This document shows, in pieces, positions 21,437-30,761 of a DNA stretch of 64,000 nucleotides. Origin of the DNA: Saccharomyces uvarum (Eukaryota; Ascomycota; Saccharomycetes; Saccharomycetales; Saccharomycetaceae); the NCBI GenBank assembly GCA_947243795.1, contig OX365929.1, forward strand, positions 558,001 to 622,000, read 5' to 3'. A program made the translations under genes and the position numbers. A model generated the notes under the pieces. The model made no database searches and had not been told where the DNA came from. It saw nothing but the letters and a program-made list of their open reading frames with translations. Position 1 is the stretch's first letter. Each line of letters begins with the position of its first letter.

Positions 21437-22648
21437 TTAGACCAATGACTTGGAGTAAGAGAAAAGGTCGGAAAAGGCATCGTTGCCTTTGGTCTTGTCC
21501 TTTGTAGCTTGAGGACGGGCTTTTGATTGCGTATTTTCGGCAAGAGGCAGAGACGCTTCTGTAGCGGCAGTGGTGTCTGCGCTCGATTTTGGACCATCCC
21601 AGTCTAGCAGGTCATCGATTCGTCCTCCGGTTGTTTTGGGCACTGTTGTGTCGGGACTTGCTTCGCTTTGGAAATCGCCAAACTCGTCGTCGTCGTCGTC
21701 GTCGTCATCGTTGTTGTTGTTGTTGTCATTAGTGTTGTTCGTGGTAGTGGTGGAATCATCGAAGTCGATTAGATCAGGTATGTTATCTTGTTGTTGTTTT
21801 CTTTTCCTTTGCTGTTCTTTGTTTTTGATCTGCTCTCTCAGGATTTCTCTTCTTTGTCTTCTTTGTTCGTCCATGTGAGAACGCCTGCGAGTGCTTGAAT
21901 TCGCTTCTGTTTCCACGGGGACGTTGAAGTTGGTGACGTTGTTGGCGTCTATTTCATCGTCGGACCCATCAGCTTCCGGGCCAAACCCTTCGTCGTCCAC
22001 GCTATCGTAGTTGGCGGAAGAGGAGATCTGGTTGGCGTTGTAAATGGAGGATTCCCCTTGCTGTCGGATCTTCAAGGCGTTCTTCTTATTCTTGGCTCTT
22101 TCCTTTTTCAAAAACTGAGGGTCTTCCAAGTATTGCAAGATCAATTCGCCCTTTTTCCTGATTCCTCTTTCGTGAACTTCCATCTTACCATCGTTCGAGA
22201 ACTTCAACTTAAATTGGGCAATTTCTCTAGTCAATATGTGTTTGTGGGTGAGTAAACAAGATCTAATCTGATTTAGTTCGTCGCCCGTGTCGACGTTCAG
22301 TAACAAGAACTCGACGACTACCAGGCATTTCAAGACCACCCTCCATTCGGATCCGTAGTTGACGTAGTCCTTTCTTGCCTTTTCGTACAGGTTCTTGGGT
22401 CTCGTGGCGATGTGGTCGACCAGTCTCTTCAGAGTGTATTCGGTCATCAAGTATAGCGGTACCTGGTACCTGTTTCTTAAGACTTTGGCCAGATGCTTTG
22501 GCGTGGGGCCCCAGGCATCGGTGTTGGTTGCGCGACGGATGTCTACCTGGTAGGGTTCGTATTGTACAATCACGTTTTGGGCGAACCTTGCGGCGTTTCT
22601 GATGTCATGCATACCCAGGCTCTGAATCTTCTTCGATAATGAGTCCAT
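21437..22648 (-). CDS. ENT5: Epsin-like clathrin adaptor Ent5
   Basis: Encodes a 403-residue protein recognised as Ent5, an ENTH/ANTH-domain adaptor that works with Gga2 and AP-1 at the trans-Golgi network and endosomes and binds PI(3,5)P2. The ENTH-like fold spans about residues 10-190 ([22 protein letters not shown] ... [12 protein letters not shown]). A basic coiled segment follows near residues 255-290 ([21 protein letters not shown]). The C-terminal tail has acidic and adaptor-binding motifs: DLIDFDD, a run of aspartates, DEFGDFQSE (ear-binding type) and LLDWDGP. It is close to the S. cerevisiae length (411). The start at 22648 is unambiguous; the leader upstream holds a 17-base C run in the mRNA sense. 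Confidence 0.96.
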   Translation of the reverse strand: MDSLSKKIQSLGMHDIRNAARFAQNVIVQYEPYQVDIRRATNTDAWGPTPKHLAKVLRNRYQVPLYLMTEYTLKRLVDHIATRPKNLYEKARKDYVNYGSEWRVVLKCLVVVEFLLLNVDTGDELNQIRSCLLTHKHILTREIAQFKLKFSNDGKMEVHERGIRKKGELILQYLEDPQFLKKERAKNKKNALKIRQQGESSIYNANQISSSANYDSVDDEGFGPEADGSDDEIDANNVTNFNVPVETEANSSTRRRSHMDEQRRQRREILREQIKNKEQQRKRKQQQDNIPDLIDFDDSTTTTNNTNDNNNNNDDDDDDDDEFGDFQSEASPDTTVPKTTGGRIDDLLDWDGPKSSADTTAATEASLPLAENTQSKARPQATKDKTKGNDAFSDLFSYSKSLV

Positions 22649-23142
22649 TGGAGGCGGTATTAGTGTGAGAGGGGGGGGGGGGGGGGGAGAGTGCTTGGTT
22701 TGGCAGTGGAGGTTTTGTGTTTATTACAGGCAAGATAGTAAAAGCCAACGTGAACGTATAAATAAATAAAAAAACCTGAGGTAAATTCAACTTAAAATCC
22801 GAATTTCAAACTCAAACTGAAAATGAAAAAGAAATGGATAGAACGAAAGATGATAAAAAAACGAAAATTTTCCTGCTACGTAAAATGAAGCCGAAAACCT
22901 GTTAGTTGAGGAAAAACACGGCAAAAAAATAGGGGTGGTACCCGGGAGGTGTCACCAATAAGCACGAGGAAGTTGCGGAAGAAGGGCAGTCTTGTAGAAT
23001 AGTGTAGCCTTGCCGTGCTAGTTGTAACGTAAAAGCTAGCAATAAGAATTGATTGTCATACACATATATACGTATATACATATATTTTTTTTAGATAGAG
23101 GTGGGGGGGAGAGAAAGAGTTCGTTTCAGCATAGTTCCGTAT
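22649..23142. other. ENT5 promoter and CPR1 3' region
   Basis: A 494-base stretch upstream of ENT5 and downstream of CPR1. Besides the poly-G tract it is AT-rich, with a TATA-alternating patch near 23060-23090 suited to 3'-end formation of CPR1. No gene is supported. Confidence 0.55.
22671..22687. repeat. Poly-G/C homopolymer (17 bp) upstream of ENT5
   Basis: Seventeen consecutive G on the plus strand (C in the ENT5 sense), 22-39 bases before the ENT5 ATG, so probably within its 5' UTR. G/C homopolymers this long are rare in yeast. The exact length is the least certain part of the assembly here. Confidence 0.85.
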
Positions 23143-23631
23143 TTATAATTCACCGGACTTGGCAACGACGAGTCTAGCCTTGGTGGCACCGGAAGGAGAA
23201 CCCATAGATTCGACCTTCTTGACGATGTCGTAACCGTCGACGACTTCACCGAAGACGACGTGCTTACCGTCCAACCATGGGCAAGGAACGGTGGTGATGA
23301 AGAATTGGGAACCGTTGGTGTTTGGACCAGCGTTGGCCATGGACAACAAACCTGGTCTGTCATGGTGCTTCTTGAAGTTTTCATCTGGGAACTTGCCACC
23401 GTAGATGGACTTACCACCGGTACCGTTACCGGCGGTGAAGTCACCACCTTGAAGCATGAAGTCTGGAATGACTCTGTGGAATGGGGAGCCGGCGAAGCCG
23501 AACCCCTTTTCACCGGTACATAGCGCTCTGAAATTCTCGGCGGTCTTTGGGACTACGTCGTTGTACAACTTGAAAACGACACGGCCAATTGGTTGGCCAT
23601 CAGCTTCGACATCAAAATAAACTTGGGACAT
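23143..23631 (-). CDS. CPR1: Cyclophilin A peptidyl-prolyl isomerase Cpr1
   Basis: Encodes a 162-residue cyclophilin recognised as Cpr1, the abundant cytosolic/nuclear prolyl isomerase that mediates cyclosporin A inhibition of calcineurin and associates with the Set3 complex. The whole protein is one cyclophilin domain. Catalytic and drug-binding residues are present: Arg53 and Phe58 in FHRVIPDF, Gln61, Gln109 and Phe111 in NGSQFF, Trp119 in CPWLDGKH, and His124. The frame remains open upstream to a TTG at 23676, but the ATG at 23631 ([12 protein letters not shown]) gives exactly the known 162-residue protein. Codon use looks strongly biased to common yeast codons, as in highly expressed genes. 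Confidence 0.98.
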   Translation of the reverse strand: MSQVYFDVEADGQPIGRVVFKLYNDVVPKTAENFRALCTGEKGFGFAGSPFHRVIPDFMLQGGDFTAGNGTGGKSIYGGKFPDENFKKHHDRPGLLSMANAGPNTNGSQFFITTVPCPWLDGKHVVFGEVVDGYDIVKKVESMGSPSGATKARLVVAKSGEL

Positions 23632-23850
23632 GGTAGTATTTTCGGTAGAGTTGGGTTGATTTGAGTAACTGGTCAATTATGAAAAGAAGAAGACCGACAG
23701 GAGAGAAAAGGAATCTCTGTAGCAATAAGAGAACGAAGGAACAAAGAGAATGCACTTATATTTATACAGACAGACAGACAGACAGGACAGGACAGGACAG
23801 CGTAAGCCCAACAGAACGAAGGGCCGTCCGTGGCCGTGGCCAGGGACGGA

Positions 23851-23959
23851 AGCGCGTGGAAGCGCGTGGAAGTCCGCCTGGCGGGAGCCTCGCCTGGGCG
23901 CAGGCTCCCGCCAGGCGAGAGCGCCTAGGGGAACGAGGGGGCGGCGGACCCCTAAGGGG
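23851..23959. promoter_or_regulatory. GC-rich CPR1-RPA14 promoter block with STRE cluster
   Basis: A strongly GC-rich island in an otherwise AT-rich genome. It has a direct duplication AGCGCGTGGA (23851-23860, 23861-23870), the long hairpin listed separately, and four stress-response cores (AGGGG or CCCCT): 23927-23931, 23936-23940, 23949-23953 and 23955-23959. The last two face each other as CCCCTAAGGGG and are flanked by GGCGGCG/CGCCGCC arms. STREs bind Msn2/Msn4. CPR1 is the likelier target at about 300-330 bases, but RPA14 is also close. Confidence 0.55.
23875..23917. repeat. Perfect 16-bp inverted repeat (GC hairpin)
   Basis: Left arm CGCCTGGCGGGAGCCT at 23875-23890 and its exact reverse complement at 23902-23917, around an 11-base loop (CGCCTGGGCGC). 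Thirteen of the 16 arm pairs are G-C. It could form a very stable cruciform, or an RNA hairpin if transcribed. Confidence 0.95.
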
Positions 23960-24005
23960 CGCCGCCGCGGGTAAGCGCTCATGGGCGGGTAAGCCTTCGT
24001 GACGT

Positions 24006-24081
24006 AAAATTTTTCATCCGAGCTGTACAAGATGAGGTATGTATGTATGTATGTATGTATGCAAGAGAGAACATCTCATCG
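24006..24081. promoter_or_regulatory. RRPE and PAC motifs upstream of RPA14
   Basis: AAAATTTTTCA at 24006-24016 is an exact RRPE core. PAC-type GATGAG occurs at 24031-24036, and CTCATCG (PAC reverse complement) at 24075-24081. RPA14 encodes an RNA polymerase I subunit, and RRPE plus PAC is the known signature of ribosome-biogenesis promoters. The motifs lie 27-102 bases from the ATG. Confidence 0.6.
24037..24061. repeat. GTAT tetranucleotide microsatellite
   Basis: Six tandem GTAT units plus one G, between CPR1 and RPA14, probably in or near the RPA14 leader. Confidence 0.9.
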
Positions 24082-24107
24082 GGCGGTAGAGCACAGCACA
24101 GCACACG

Positions 24108-24524
24108 ATGATGAAAGGTTCCAGAAGAGCAGGCAATAACTCCGTCACCACACTCAACACCCCCGTGGTCATCCACACTACACAGCTGCCCCAGCACGTC
24201 TCCACGGACGAGGTCCTGCAGTTCCTGGAGGGCTTCATCAACGAGAAGGAGAGCATCATTGACAGCACCACGATGAACACCATCAACGTCAACGCCGCGG
24301 ATGCCGACGTTGGCGCCGCTGCCGCCAACCCCGGTCTGAACATGGACACCAACCTGTCCAGCTCCATATCACAACTCAAGAGAATCCAGAGAGATTTCAA
24401 GGGCCTGCCTCCCGCCCAGGACTTCTCCGCCGCGCCCATCCACGTCTCTACCGCCGCCAAGGACGAGACTAGCTTCGGCGTCAGTGCCACCGGCGGCAAG
24501 AAGACTACGTTCGCTGACGAGTAA
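24108..24524 (+). CDS. RPA14: RNA polymerase I subunit A14
   Basis: Encodes a 138-residue protein recognised as Rpa14, which pairs with Rpa43 in the Pol I stalk and helps recruit Rrn3 in the nucleolus. The conserved N-terminal half (LNTPVVIHTTQLPQHVSTDEVLQFLEGFI) and middle (LSSSISQLKRIQRDFKGLPPAQDFSAAP) match S. cerevisiae Rpa14 (137 residues), as does the end ATGGKKTTFADE. The central residues 55-80 are Ala/Asn/Asp-rich. The gene is unusually GC-rich for the region. The tandem ATG ATG start at 24108 leaves a one-codon ambiguity. Confidence 0.95.
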   Translation: MMKGSRRAGNNSVTTLNTPVVIHTTQLPQHVSTDEVLQFLEGFINEKESIIDSTTMNTINVNAADADVGAAAANPGLNMDTNLSSSISQLKRIQRDFKGLPPAQDFSAAPIHVSTAAKDETSFGVSATGGKKTTFADE

Positions 24525-24626
24525 CGCGTGCTCTAGCGCCTTTATACATAGCACCCTACATATCCGCGCACATACACATTCTGTATACTACAATATATGC
24601 ATACCAGTTCAAGTCCTGACACCTAC

Positions 24627-24630
<4 letters not shown>

Positions 24631-24659
<29 letters not shown>
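24631..24659. repeat. (TC)n dinucleotide tract
   Basis: About 14 TC units in a row in the RPA14 3' region. Confidence 0.9.
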
Positions 24660-24663
<4 letters not shown>

Positions 24664-24784
24664 CCGTCTTCTGATATACTACAGGTTCTGCTCTGCTTCT
24701 GATTCACCGGCAGCGGCCTCGAAACTGCCGTTTTTTTTTTTCACACTTTTTTTTTCTCTTCTTCCAACTACGTCAAGCAGTGAT

Positions 24785-24791
24785 TGACTCA
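24785..24791 (+). promoter_or_regulatory. Gcn4 site upstream of HOM2
   Basis: TGACTCA is a perfect Gcn4 (AP-1 type) site, 174 bases before the HOM2 ATG. HOM2 is part of threonine/methionine synthesis and a known target of general amino acid control. Confidence 0.7.
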
Positions 24792-24964
24792 TTTTTTCTT
24801 TGATTACCACCAATTCGAAATGCCAAAAAACAAGAAAAAGTAGAAATAAAAACTTGCTATTTATTTAGTCATTTATCTTTTTGGCAGAAGCTTAATTCTT
24901 AGCTCTTTTAATGTAACGTATATACGTGAAGAGAAAAAATAAATAATCAACACAACTTTTTGTA

Positions 24965-26062
24965 ATGGCTGGAAAAAAAATTGCTGGTGTCTTGGGTGCC
25001 ACAGGTTCCGTGGGTCAACGTTTCATCCTTCTGTTGGCTGACCATCCTCACTTCGAATTGAAGGTCCTTGGGGCCTCTTCCAGATCTGCCGGTAAGAAGT
25101 ACATCGACGCCGTCAACTGGAAACAGACCGACTTGCTACCAGAGTCCGCCAACGATATCGTTGTTTCCGAATGTAAATCCGAATTCTTCAAAGACTGTGA
25201 CATCGTCTTTTCTGGGTTGGACGCTGACTACGCTGGTTCCATCGAAAAGGAATTCATGGAAGCCGGCATCCCCATCGTGTCCAACGCCAAGAACTACAGA
25301 AGAGAACAAGACGTGCCATTGATCGTCCCCGTCGTCAACCCTGAACATTTGGACATTGTTGCCCAAAAGCTGGAGACCGCCAAGGCCCAAGGTAAGCCAA
25401 GACCAGGTTTCATCATCTGTATCTCCAATTGTTCCACCGCCGGCCTTGTCGCCCCATTGAAGCCTTTGATTGAGAAGTTCGGTCCTATCGACGCCTTGAC
25501 CACCACCACTTTGCAAGCCATCTCAGGTGCCGGTTTCTCCCCCGGTGTCCCAGGTATCGACATCTTAGACAACATCATCCCATACATCGGTGGTGAAGAA
25601 GACAAGATGGAATGGGAAACCAAGAAAATCTTGGCCCCATTGTCCGAAGACAAGACCCAAGTCAAACTATTGACCCCTGAAGAAATCAAGGTCTCTGCTC
25701 AATGTAACAGAGTGGCTGTTTCTGACGGTCACACAGAATGTATCTCTTTGAGATTCAAAAACAGACCTGCTCCATCCGTCGAGCAAGTCAAGACATGTCT
25801 AAGAGAATACGTTTGTGACGCTTTCAAGTTGGGCTGCCATTCCGCTCCAAAGCAAACCATCCACGTCTTGGACCAAGCCGATAGACCACAACCAAGATTA
25901 GACAGGAACAGAGACAACGGTTACGGTGTCTCCGTCGGTAGAATCAGAGAAGACCCATTGTTGGACTTCAAGATGGTCGTTCTGTCCCACAACACTATCA
26001 TCGGTGCCGCTGGGTCTGGTGTCTTGATTGCCGAAATCTTATTGGCAAGAAACTTGATCTAA
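24965..26062 (+). CDS. HOM2: Aspartate-beta-semialdehyde dehydrogenase Hom2
   Basis: Encodes a 365-residue protein recognised as Hom2, which reduces aspartyl phosphate to aspartate semialdehyde with NADPH, the second step toward homoserine, threonine and methionine, in the cytosol. The N-terminal Rossmann motif GVLGATGSVGQRF binds NADP. The catalytic cysteine is Cys156 in ISNCSTAGL. The GCHSAPKQTIHV segment and C-terminal AAGSGVLIAEILLARNLI complete the fold. It has the same length as the S. cerevisiae enzyme. Codon bias is strong, implying high expression. Confidence 0.98.
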   Translation: MAGKKIAGVLGATGSVGQRFILLLADHPHFELKVLGASSRSAGKKYIDAVNWKQTDLLPESANDIVVSECKSEFFKDCDIVFSGLDADYAGSIEKEFMEAGIPIVSNAKNYRREQDVPLIVPVVNPEHLDIVAQKLETAKAQGKPRPGFIICISNCSTAGLVAPLKPLIEKFGPIDALTTTTLQAISGAGFSPGVPGIDILDNIIPYIGGEEDKMEWETKKILAPLSEDKTQVKLLTPEEIKVSAQCNRVAVSDGHTECISLRFKNRPAPSVEQVKTCLREYVCDAFKLGCHSAPKQTIHVLDQADRPQPRLDRNRDNGYGVSVGRIREDPLLDFKMVVLSHNTIIGAAGSGVLIAEILLARNLI

Positions 26063-26450
26063 GGAATGACCTGCAAGCCATCTTCCTCTCTTTCTTTTCC
26101 CCGAATCAACGAACAAACAAGTAAATATAATATATATGAATACACGTATGCGTATAGATAATTTGAAACTAGATTTATTATTACCAATCCTCCAGCGCTC
26201 GCCCTTTTTCCCGCAGACTGCTACTCATGTCTGCCTTTACCACATCTTATTGCTTGTTTTTTCTGCATTCTTAAAAAAAAGGTAATTTCAGTTTCGCGAA
26301 AAAAGAAAATTATAACAAAGCGTAATAATGTGTATACAGCTCGATTGAAGATAGAAAAAAGATAAGAGGGAGAGGTAACAGATACGTCTCAAGACTGGGA
26401 AATACTCACTATAGCTTTGTCAGGTACAACTCTCGGAAGGTGATCCTTAA
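26063..26450. other. HOM2-SAC3 intergenic region
   Basis: A 388-base region. It holds TA-rich 3' signals after HOM2 and, nearer SAC3, the palindrome TTTCGCGAAA at 26292-26301, which contains the SBF-type core CRCGAAA on both strands. No gene is seen. Confidence 0.5.
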
Positions 26451-29400
26451 ATGAATACCCAGTTTGGCTCAATAGTGCCTTCCGCTAATTTTGGGTTTTT
26501 CAATGGGCCTACTAATAACGATACTACAAACACCAATGCTAATGCCAGCAACAACAATTTCTTTTTGAACGGTAATAGTAATGGCGGTGGTACGGATTCT
26601 TCGAAAAACGTCTTCATGCTAAGTTCTGCTCCTCGACCTAAATCGCAACAACAACAGTTGCAGGATCACTCACCTTCACCATCGCATACGGAGAAAGCAC
26701 CTGACCAAAAAAAAAAGTATATGATCAATGACCAAAATACCATACAGCTTATAGGTCCCTTAATTGCTTCTCCTGAGAGTCTTGGTTTCCAGAAAAAACC
26801 ACACAATCGCAGAGAATTACCAAGATTTTTAATCAACCAGGAACCTCAATTGGAACAGAGAAAATTCGTACAAGATTCCTGGGATAAGGCCAATCAACAA
26901 AAGATGCTAACCTTGGAAGAATCCATTGACGATCTGAACGAATTATATGAAACGTTGAAGCAAATGAGAAATAAAGAGCGTTCAATAATGGAGGACAAAG
27001 GTCTTGTAGACAAGGCTGATTCAGCAAAGGATCTTTACGACGCAATCGTATTTCAAGGTACATGTCAGGATATGTGCCCCATTTTTGAAAGATCAAGGAG
27101 AAATGTGGAATACACAGTCTTTTCATATGAAAAAAATGGGCCAAACGATAAAAAGGCTTCCAGGACTAGAGCATTAAAGGTTTTCGCAAGGCCAGCAGCA
27201 GCAGCAGCTCCCCCTTTGCCCTCAGACGTTAGGCCACCACACATTCTAGTTAAAACACTAGACTATATCGTCGATGAATTATTAGCAACATTACCAGAAA
27301 GTGAGGGTTTCTTATGGGATAGAATGAGGTCTATAAGACAAGATTTCACGTACCAAAATTATTCAGGACCTGAAGCAGTAGACTGTAATGAACGTATTGT
27401 AAGAATACATCTTTTGATCTTACATGTCATGGTAAAATCAAACGTTGAATTTTCACTTCAACAAGAACTAGAACAATTGCATAAATCTTTAATTACATTG
27501 TCAGAAATATACGACGATGTTCGTTCTAGTGGCGGATCTTGCCCAAATGAAGCTGAATTTAGAGCTTATGCTCTTTTGAGTAAGATAAGAGACCCTCAAT
27601 ACGATGAAAATATTCAAAGATTACCAAAACATATCTTCCAAGATAAGATGGTTCAGACAGCTTTGTGTTTTAGAAGAATCATTTCTAATTCCGCATATAG
27701 TGAGCGTGGATTTGTTAAAACTGAAAATTGTCTAAATCTTTATGCACGATTTTTCCAATTGATGCATTCACCCAACTTGCCATTGTTAATGGGATTTTTC
27801 TTGCAAATGCATCTAACAGAAGTCAGGTTTTATGCCGTGAGGGCCTTATCACACACTTTGAACAAACGTCATAAACCAATTCCGTTGGTTTATCTGGAAA
27901 ATACACTGCTTTTAAACAGTCGACAAGAAACAATTGAATTTTGTAATTACTACTCAATAGAAATCATGAACGGAGATTCCGCTGACTTGAAGACCCTAAC
28001 CCAGTATTCACATAAACTAGCAGAAACCCAACCTTTAAAGAAAACGTACTTAAACTGTTTGGAGAACAGATTACAAGAAACCAGTTATAAGAGTTTGATC
28101 AATTGTGGCAAAAAGAATTTTGATTCACTAGCTGGCGTAAAACTGTACTCAAGTAGTGTTGAAACATCCTCTGCTATTGAACAGCCTTTCTTTCAAACAC
28201 ATACGGAGAATAGTTCCAACATGTTACTCAACCAAAGTACTCTTTTTGAATCGAAAATTCGTGCTCCTTCAAAAATAAGCGCTACCCAACCCATGGTGAC
28301 CTTTTCTCCACAAAAAACTAACCAAACACCTCAAATATCTCAATCTCAACCTTTAAAAAACAATGCTCCATTGACTCAGACGTCACCTGCATTTCAATTC
28401 GAGCAGAAACAACAACAAACTAAAAGTATGGCAGATATAAATTCTCAACCAGTAATTAACCAATTGCTACCGAGCTCTGAAGCGCAAGTTGCAGGACCTG
28501 AAAAGATATTCACTGCTGATATTGATACGGATGATGCAAAGCTGCAACGTGAGAGGCTTAGAGAAGAAGAAATGAAAAACAAAGAACTAGAAAGAATGAA
28601 AGCAAAAAAAATTCGCTTAAAGAAACAGGAAGATGCGAACAAACAAAAAGTCGCTCAGCAGATTACAAATGAACTAATAAGAGAAGTAGTAAAAATTAAC
28701 GCAACCGAAATTGTTAAACGTGAGCTTTCAGAAGTTAATAACAGGAAAAAGCTCATTGATACGATGTCCTATGAACTTTATGATGCATTTATTCATGAAA
28801 GATTATATCTTATATATATGGATTCACGCGCTGAATTAAAAGGAAATTATGCGCTAATGAAGCGGTTCTTCAAGAAATGGAAAATATCTTACTCTAAGGT
28901 CAAAAAGAATCGCGTATTCGAAGAGCGAAAGAAGGAAGAAATCGAATTTGTGAGTCACCAATTAGGAGTACCAAGTTTCAAAAAGCCTACTCGTTTATTG
29001 AGAACCCCATACAAGAGTAATGTAGATTCGTCATTTAGATTATCCTCTTCAAATAAGAAGAATATAACTTTCTCACCCGTCAACGATGAATTCAACAAAT
29101 TTGCCACTTTTTTAACGAAAAACTCAAAACTATGGGAACCTTTGGATTTGAAATCAATCTATTATGATAAATTGACTAAGAAATTTCCCGCAAATCTTCT
29201 CACTCCCGCTAATATTTTCATTTATGCTAAAGATTGGTCATCCCTCTCGAATCGTTGGATTTTAAATAAATTCAATTTGCAAACGATGCAGGATTCAAAA
29301 GGATTTGAGAATAATATTATTTCGAGTAAGATCAGCTGTATTGATGATAACTATGAACCATCTGATTTTAACGATTTGCAATTATTGATCTTCAATACAG

Positions 29401-30383
29401 GTGTTACACATCCTGACATATTCGATTTAGAAATGAAACTAAAGGACGATGGTGAGGAACTCATTAAACTAATCACTGGCGTTTCCCTAAATACTAATAT
29501 ATGCTTTTGCCTTTTGATTATTTATTGGGAATCTGCGGAAAATACGCTATCGGAAGGTACTATCAAACAGTCCCTAAAACTAAATCGGATATCTAAGAAC
29601 TATAACAGTGTTATTGAGCGTATCGACCTGATGAATCTCACGGAAGAATCCCCTCATAAATGTCTGGAAGATAAACTATCTGAAATATCTCAGTCATATA
29701 TTTACAACTTAACGGAAAGAGGAAGTTACAATAAGACGCTTCGTCAAAAGAGGTCATTGGCTGGAATTCACTCACGTAACTCCCAATTACAGACTACAAA
29801 GGACATAGATGAAAGGATGGAGAAAATGCTTGAAAAAGAGAAGAACAAATACCAACAGCAAATGGGTGAAAGGAATACTTACGCACATTTAGAATCTCAT
29901 ATATCTGCATCGCCTAGGGTCAGAAAAAGAAAGCTGCCAATACTTTTGTCGTCCTCACACTCAAGTGAATTCAAAACACCCTTGGCGTCTAGACTAAATA
30001 CGTCTGGTACCTCAACATCACCACCACTGCCATCTCATTTGGCAATGAAGTTCAGGAGAAATTCAAGAATTACTAGTTTGCATACTGTACTGCCCGTTAG
30101 CACACCAAGTCACAGCACCAATTTACCAGCTGCAAATTCGGACGCTACGGCAACTACAGATATACATTCTCAACAGTCAACTAGAAATCCAAGAACCACG
30201 GCAGGACTTTTGAGTGGTGCTTTTGGAAGAACATCAGATAGCCACGCAATATGCCAGACACCGATAAACACTGCGGCTGCTGCGTCGGAGGGCTGTGATA
30301 AAAATATAGATGATATTCCCGATAGTATATTAGAACTCAAGATCCTGATCGATTCTGTAAAGAAAAAAGTAAATAACGAATAA
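26451..30383 (+). CDS. SAC3: mRNA-export scaffold Sac3 (TREX-2 complex)
   Basis: Encodes a 1310-residue protein recognised as Sac3, the TREX-2 scaffold that joins transcription to mRNA export at the inner face of the nuclear pore, with Thp1, Sem1, Sus1 and Cdc31. The N-terminal 30 residues carry FG/FxF motifs (NFGFFNG), consistent with Mex67 binding. The Sac3/GANP domain starts near residue 200 with [15 protein letters not shown] and runs to about 510. A highly charged helix near residues 695-745 precedes the long Sus1/Cdc31-interacting helix ([18 protein letters not shown], about residues 800-820). The C-terminal third is less conserved and Ser-rich. It is slightly longer than in S. cerevisiae (1301). 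ATG at 26451. Confidence 0.96.
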   Translation: MNTQFGSIVPSANFGFFNGPTNNDTTNTNANASNNNFFLNGNSNGGGTDSSKNVFMLSSAPRPKSQQQQLQDHSPSPSHTEKAPDQKKKYMINDQNTIQLIGPLIASPESLGFQKKPHNRRELPRFLINQEPQLEQRKFVQDSWDKANQQKMLTLEESIDDLNELYETLKQMRNKERSIMEDKGLVDKADSAKDLYDAIVFQGTCQDMCPIFERSRRNVEYTVFSYEKNGPNDKKASRTRALKVFARPAAAAAPPLPSDVRPPHILVKTLDYIVDELLATLPESEGFLWDRMRSIRQDFTYQNYSGPEAVDCNERIVRIHLLILHVMVKSNVEFSLQQELEQLHKSLITLSEIYDDVRSSGGSCPNEAEFRAYALLSKIRDPQYDENIQRLPKHIFQDKMVQTALCFRRIISNSAYSERGFVKTENCLNLYARFFQLMHSPNLPLLMGFFLQMHLTEVRFYAVRALSHTLNKRHKPIPLVYLENTLLLNSRQETIEFCNYYSIEIMNGDSADLKTLTQYSHKLAETQPLKKTYLNCLENRLQETSYKSLINCGKKNFDSLAGVKLYSSSVETSSAIEQPFFQTHTENSSNMLLNQSTLFESKIRAPSKISATQPMVTFSPQKTNQTPQISQSQPLKNNAPLTQTSPAFQFEQKQQQTKSMADINSQPVINQLLPSSEAQVAGPEKIFTADIDTDDAKLQRERLREEEMKNKELERMKAKKIRLKKQEDANKQKVAQQITNELIREVVKINATEIVKRELSEVNNRKKLIDTMSYELYDAFIHERLYLIYMDSRAELKGNYALMKRFFKKWKISYSKVKKNRVFEERKKEEIEFVSHQLGVPSFKKPTRLLRTPYKSNVDSSFRLSSSNKKNITFSPVNDEFNKFATFLTKNSKLWEPLDLKSIYYDKLTKKFPANLLTPANIFIYAKDWSSLSNRWILNKFNLQTMQDSKGFENNIISSKISCIDDNYEPSDFNDLQLLIFNTGVTHPDIFDLEMKLKDDGEELIKLITGVSLNTNICFCLLIIYWESAENTLSEGTIKQSLKLNRISKNYNSVIERIDLMNLTEESPHKCLEDKLSEISQSYIYNLTERGSYNKTLRQKRSLAGIHSRNSQLQTTKDIDERMEKMLEKEKNKYQQQMGERNTYAHLESHISASPRVRKRKLPILLSSSHSSEFKTPLASRLNTSGTSTSPPLPSHLAMKFRRNSRITSLHTVLPVSTPSHSTNLPAANSDATATTDIHSQQSTRNPRTTAGLLSGAFGRTSDSHAICQTPINTAAAASEGCDKNIDDIPDSILELKILIDSVKKKVNNE

Positions 30384-30761
30384 AATATTTGTAATATATA
30401 AATGATAAAACGCATTTTAATAAATAATCTTTTAAAAAATGCCTGTCAGCACGAATTTTGGGCTTCCTTCTATATTATGTTCTCTATGCGGCAGAATGAA
30501 AATTCAAGAATTGTGTAAAAAGTAAGAGCGGAGCCAAACTTCAAAGTACAAACTTTAATGAAGATTTCGAAAGCTTTTTTCGTATGATGTCAAAGCAATA
30601 ACTTCCTTCGATATATTGATTTCACATATGTACTGCCTTCTATAATCTTACATCATCAAAGATTATCAAGGTGTGTCTTTAGAAGTAAAAAGAAAACAGG
30701 CCTGTATTACAAAAGCCAGAAAATTTAAAAGAGAATTGCTTTAGAAAAGGGGATTTATTTG
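30384..30761. other. SAC3-SSY1 intergenic region
   Basis: A 378-base AT-rich region holding the SAC3 3' end and the SSY1 promoter. I see no gene and no clear regulatory motif. Confidence 0.55.

Larger units (their letters stand above)
24525..24964. other. RPA14-HOM2 intergenic region
   Basis: A 440-base region carrying the RPA14 terminator and HOM2 promoter. It holds a (TC)n tract at 24631-24659 and several T runs. A Gcn4 site is listed separately. I see no gene. Confidence 0.6.

Noticed and set aside
23632-23676. Longer CPR1 N-terminus
   Set aside because: The extension would start at TTG. The ATG at 23631 gives exactly the known 162-residue cyclophilin.
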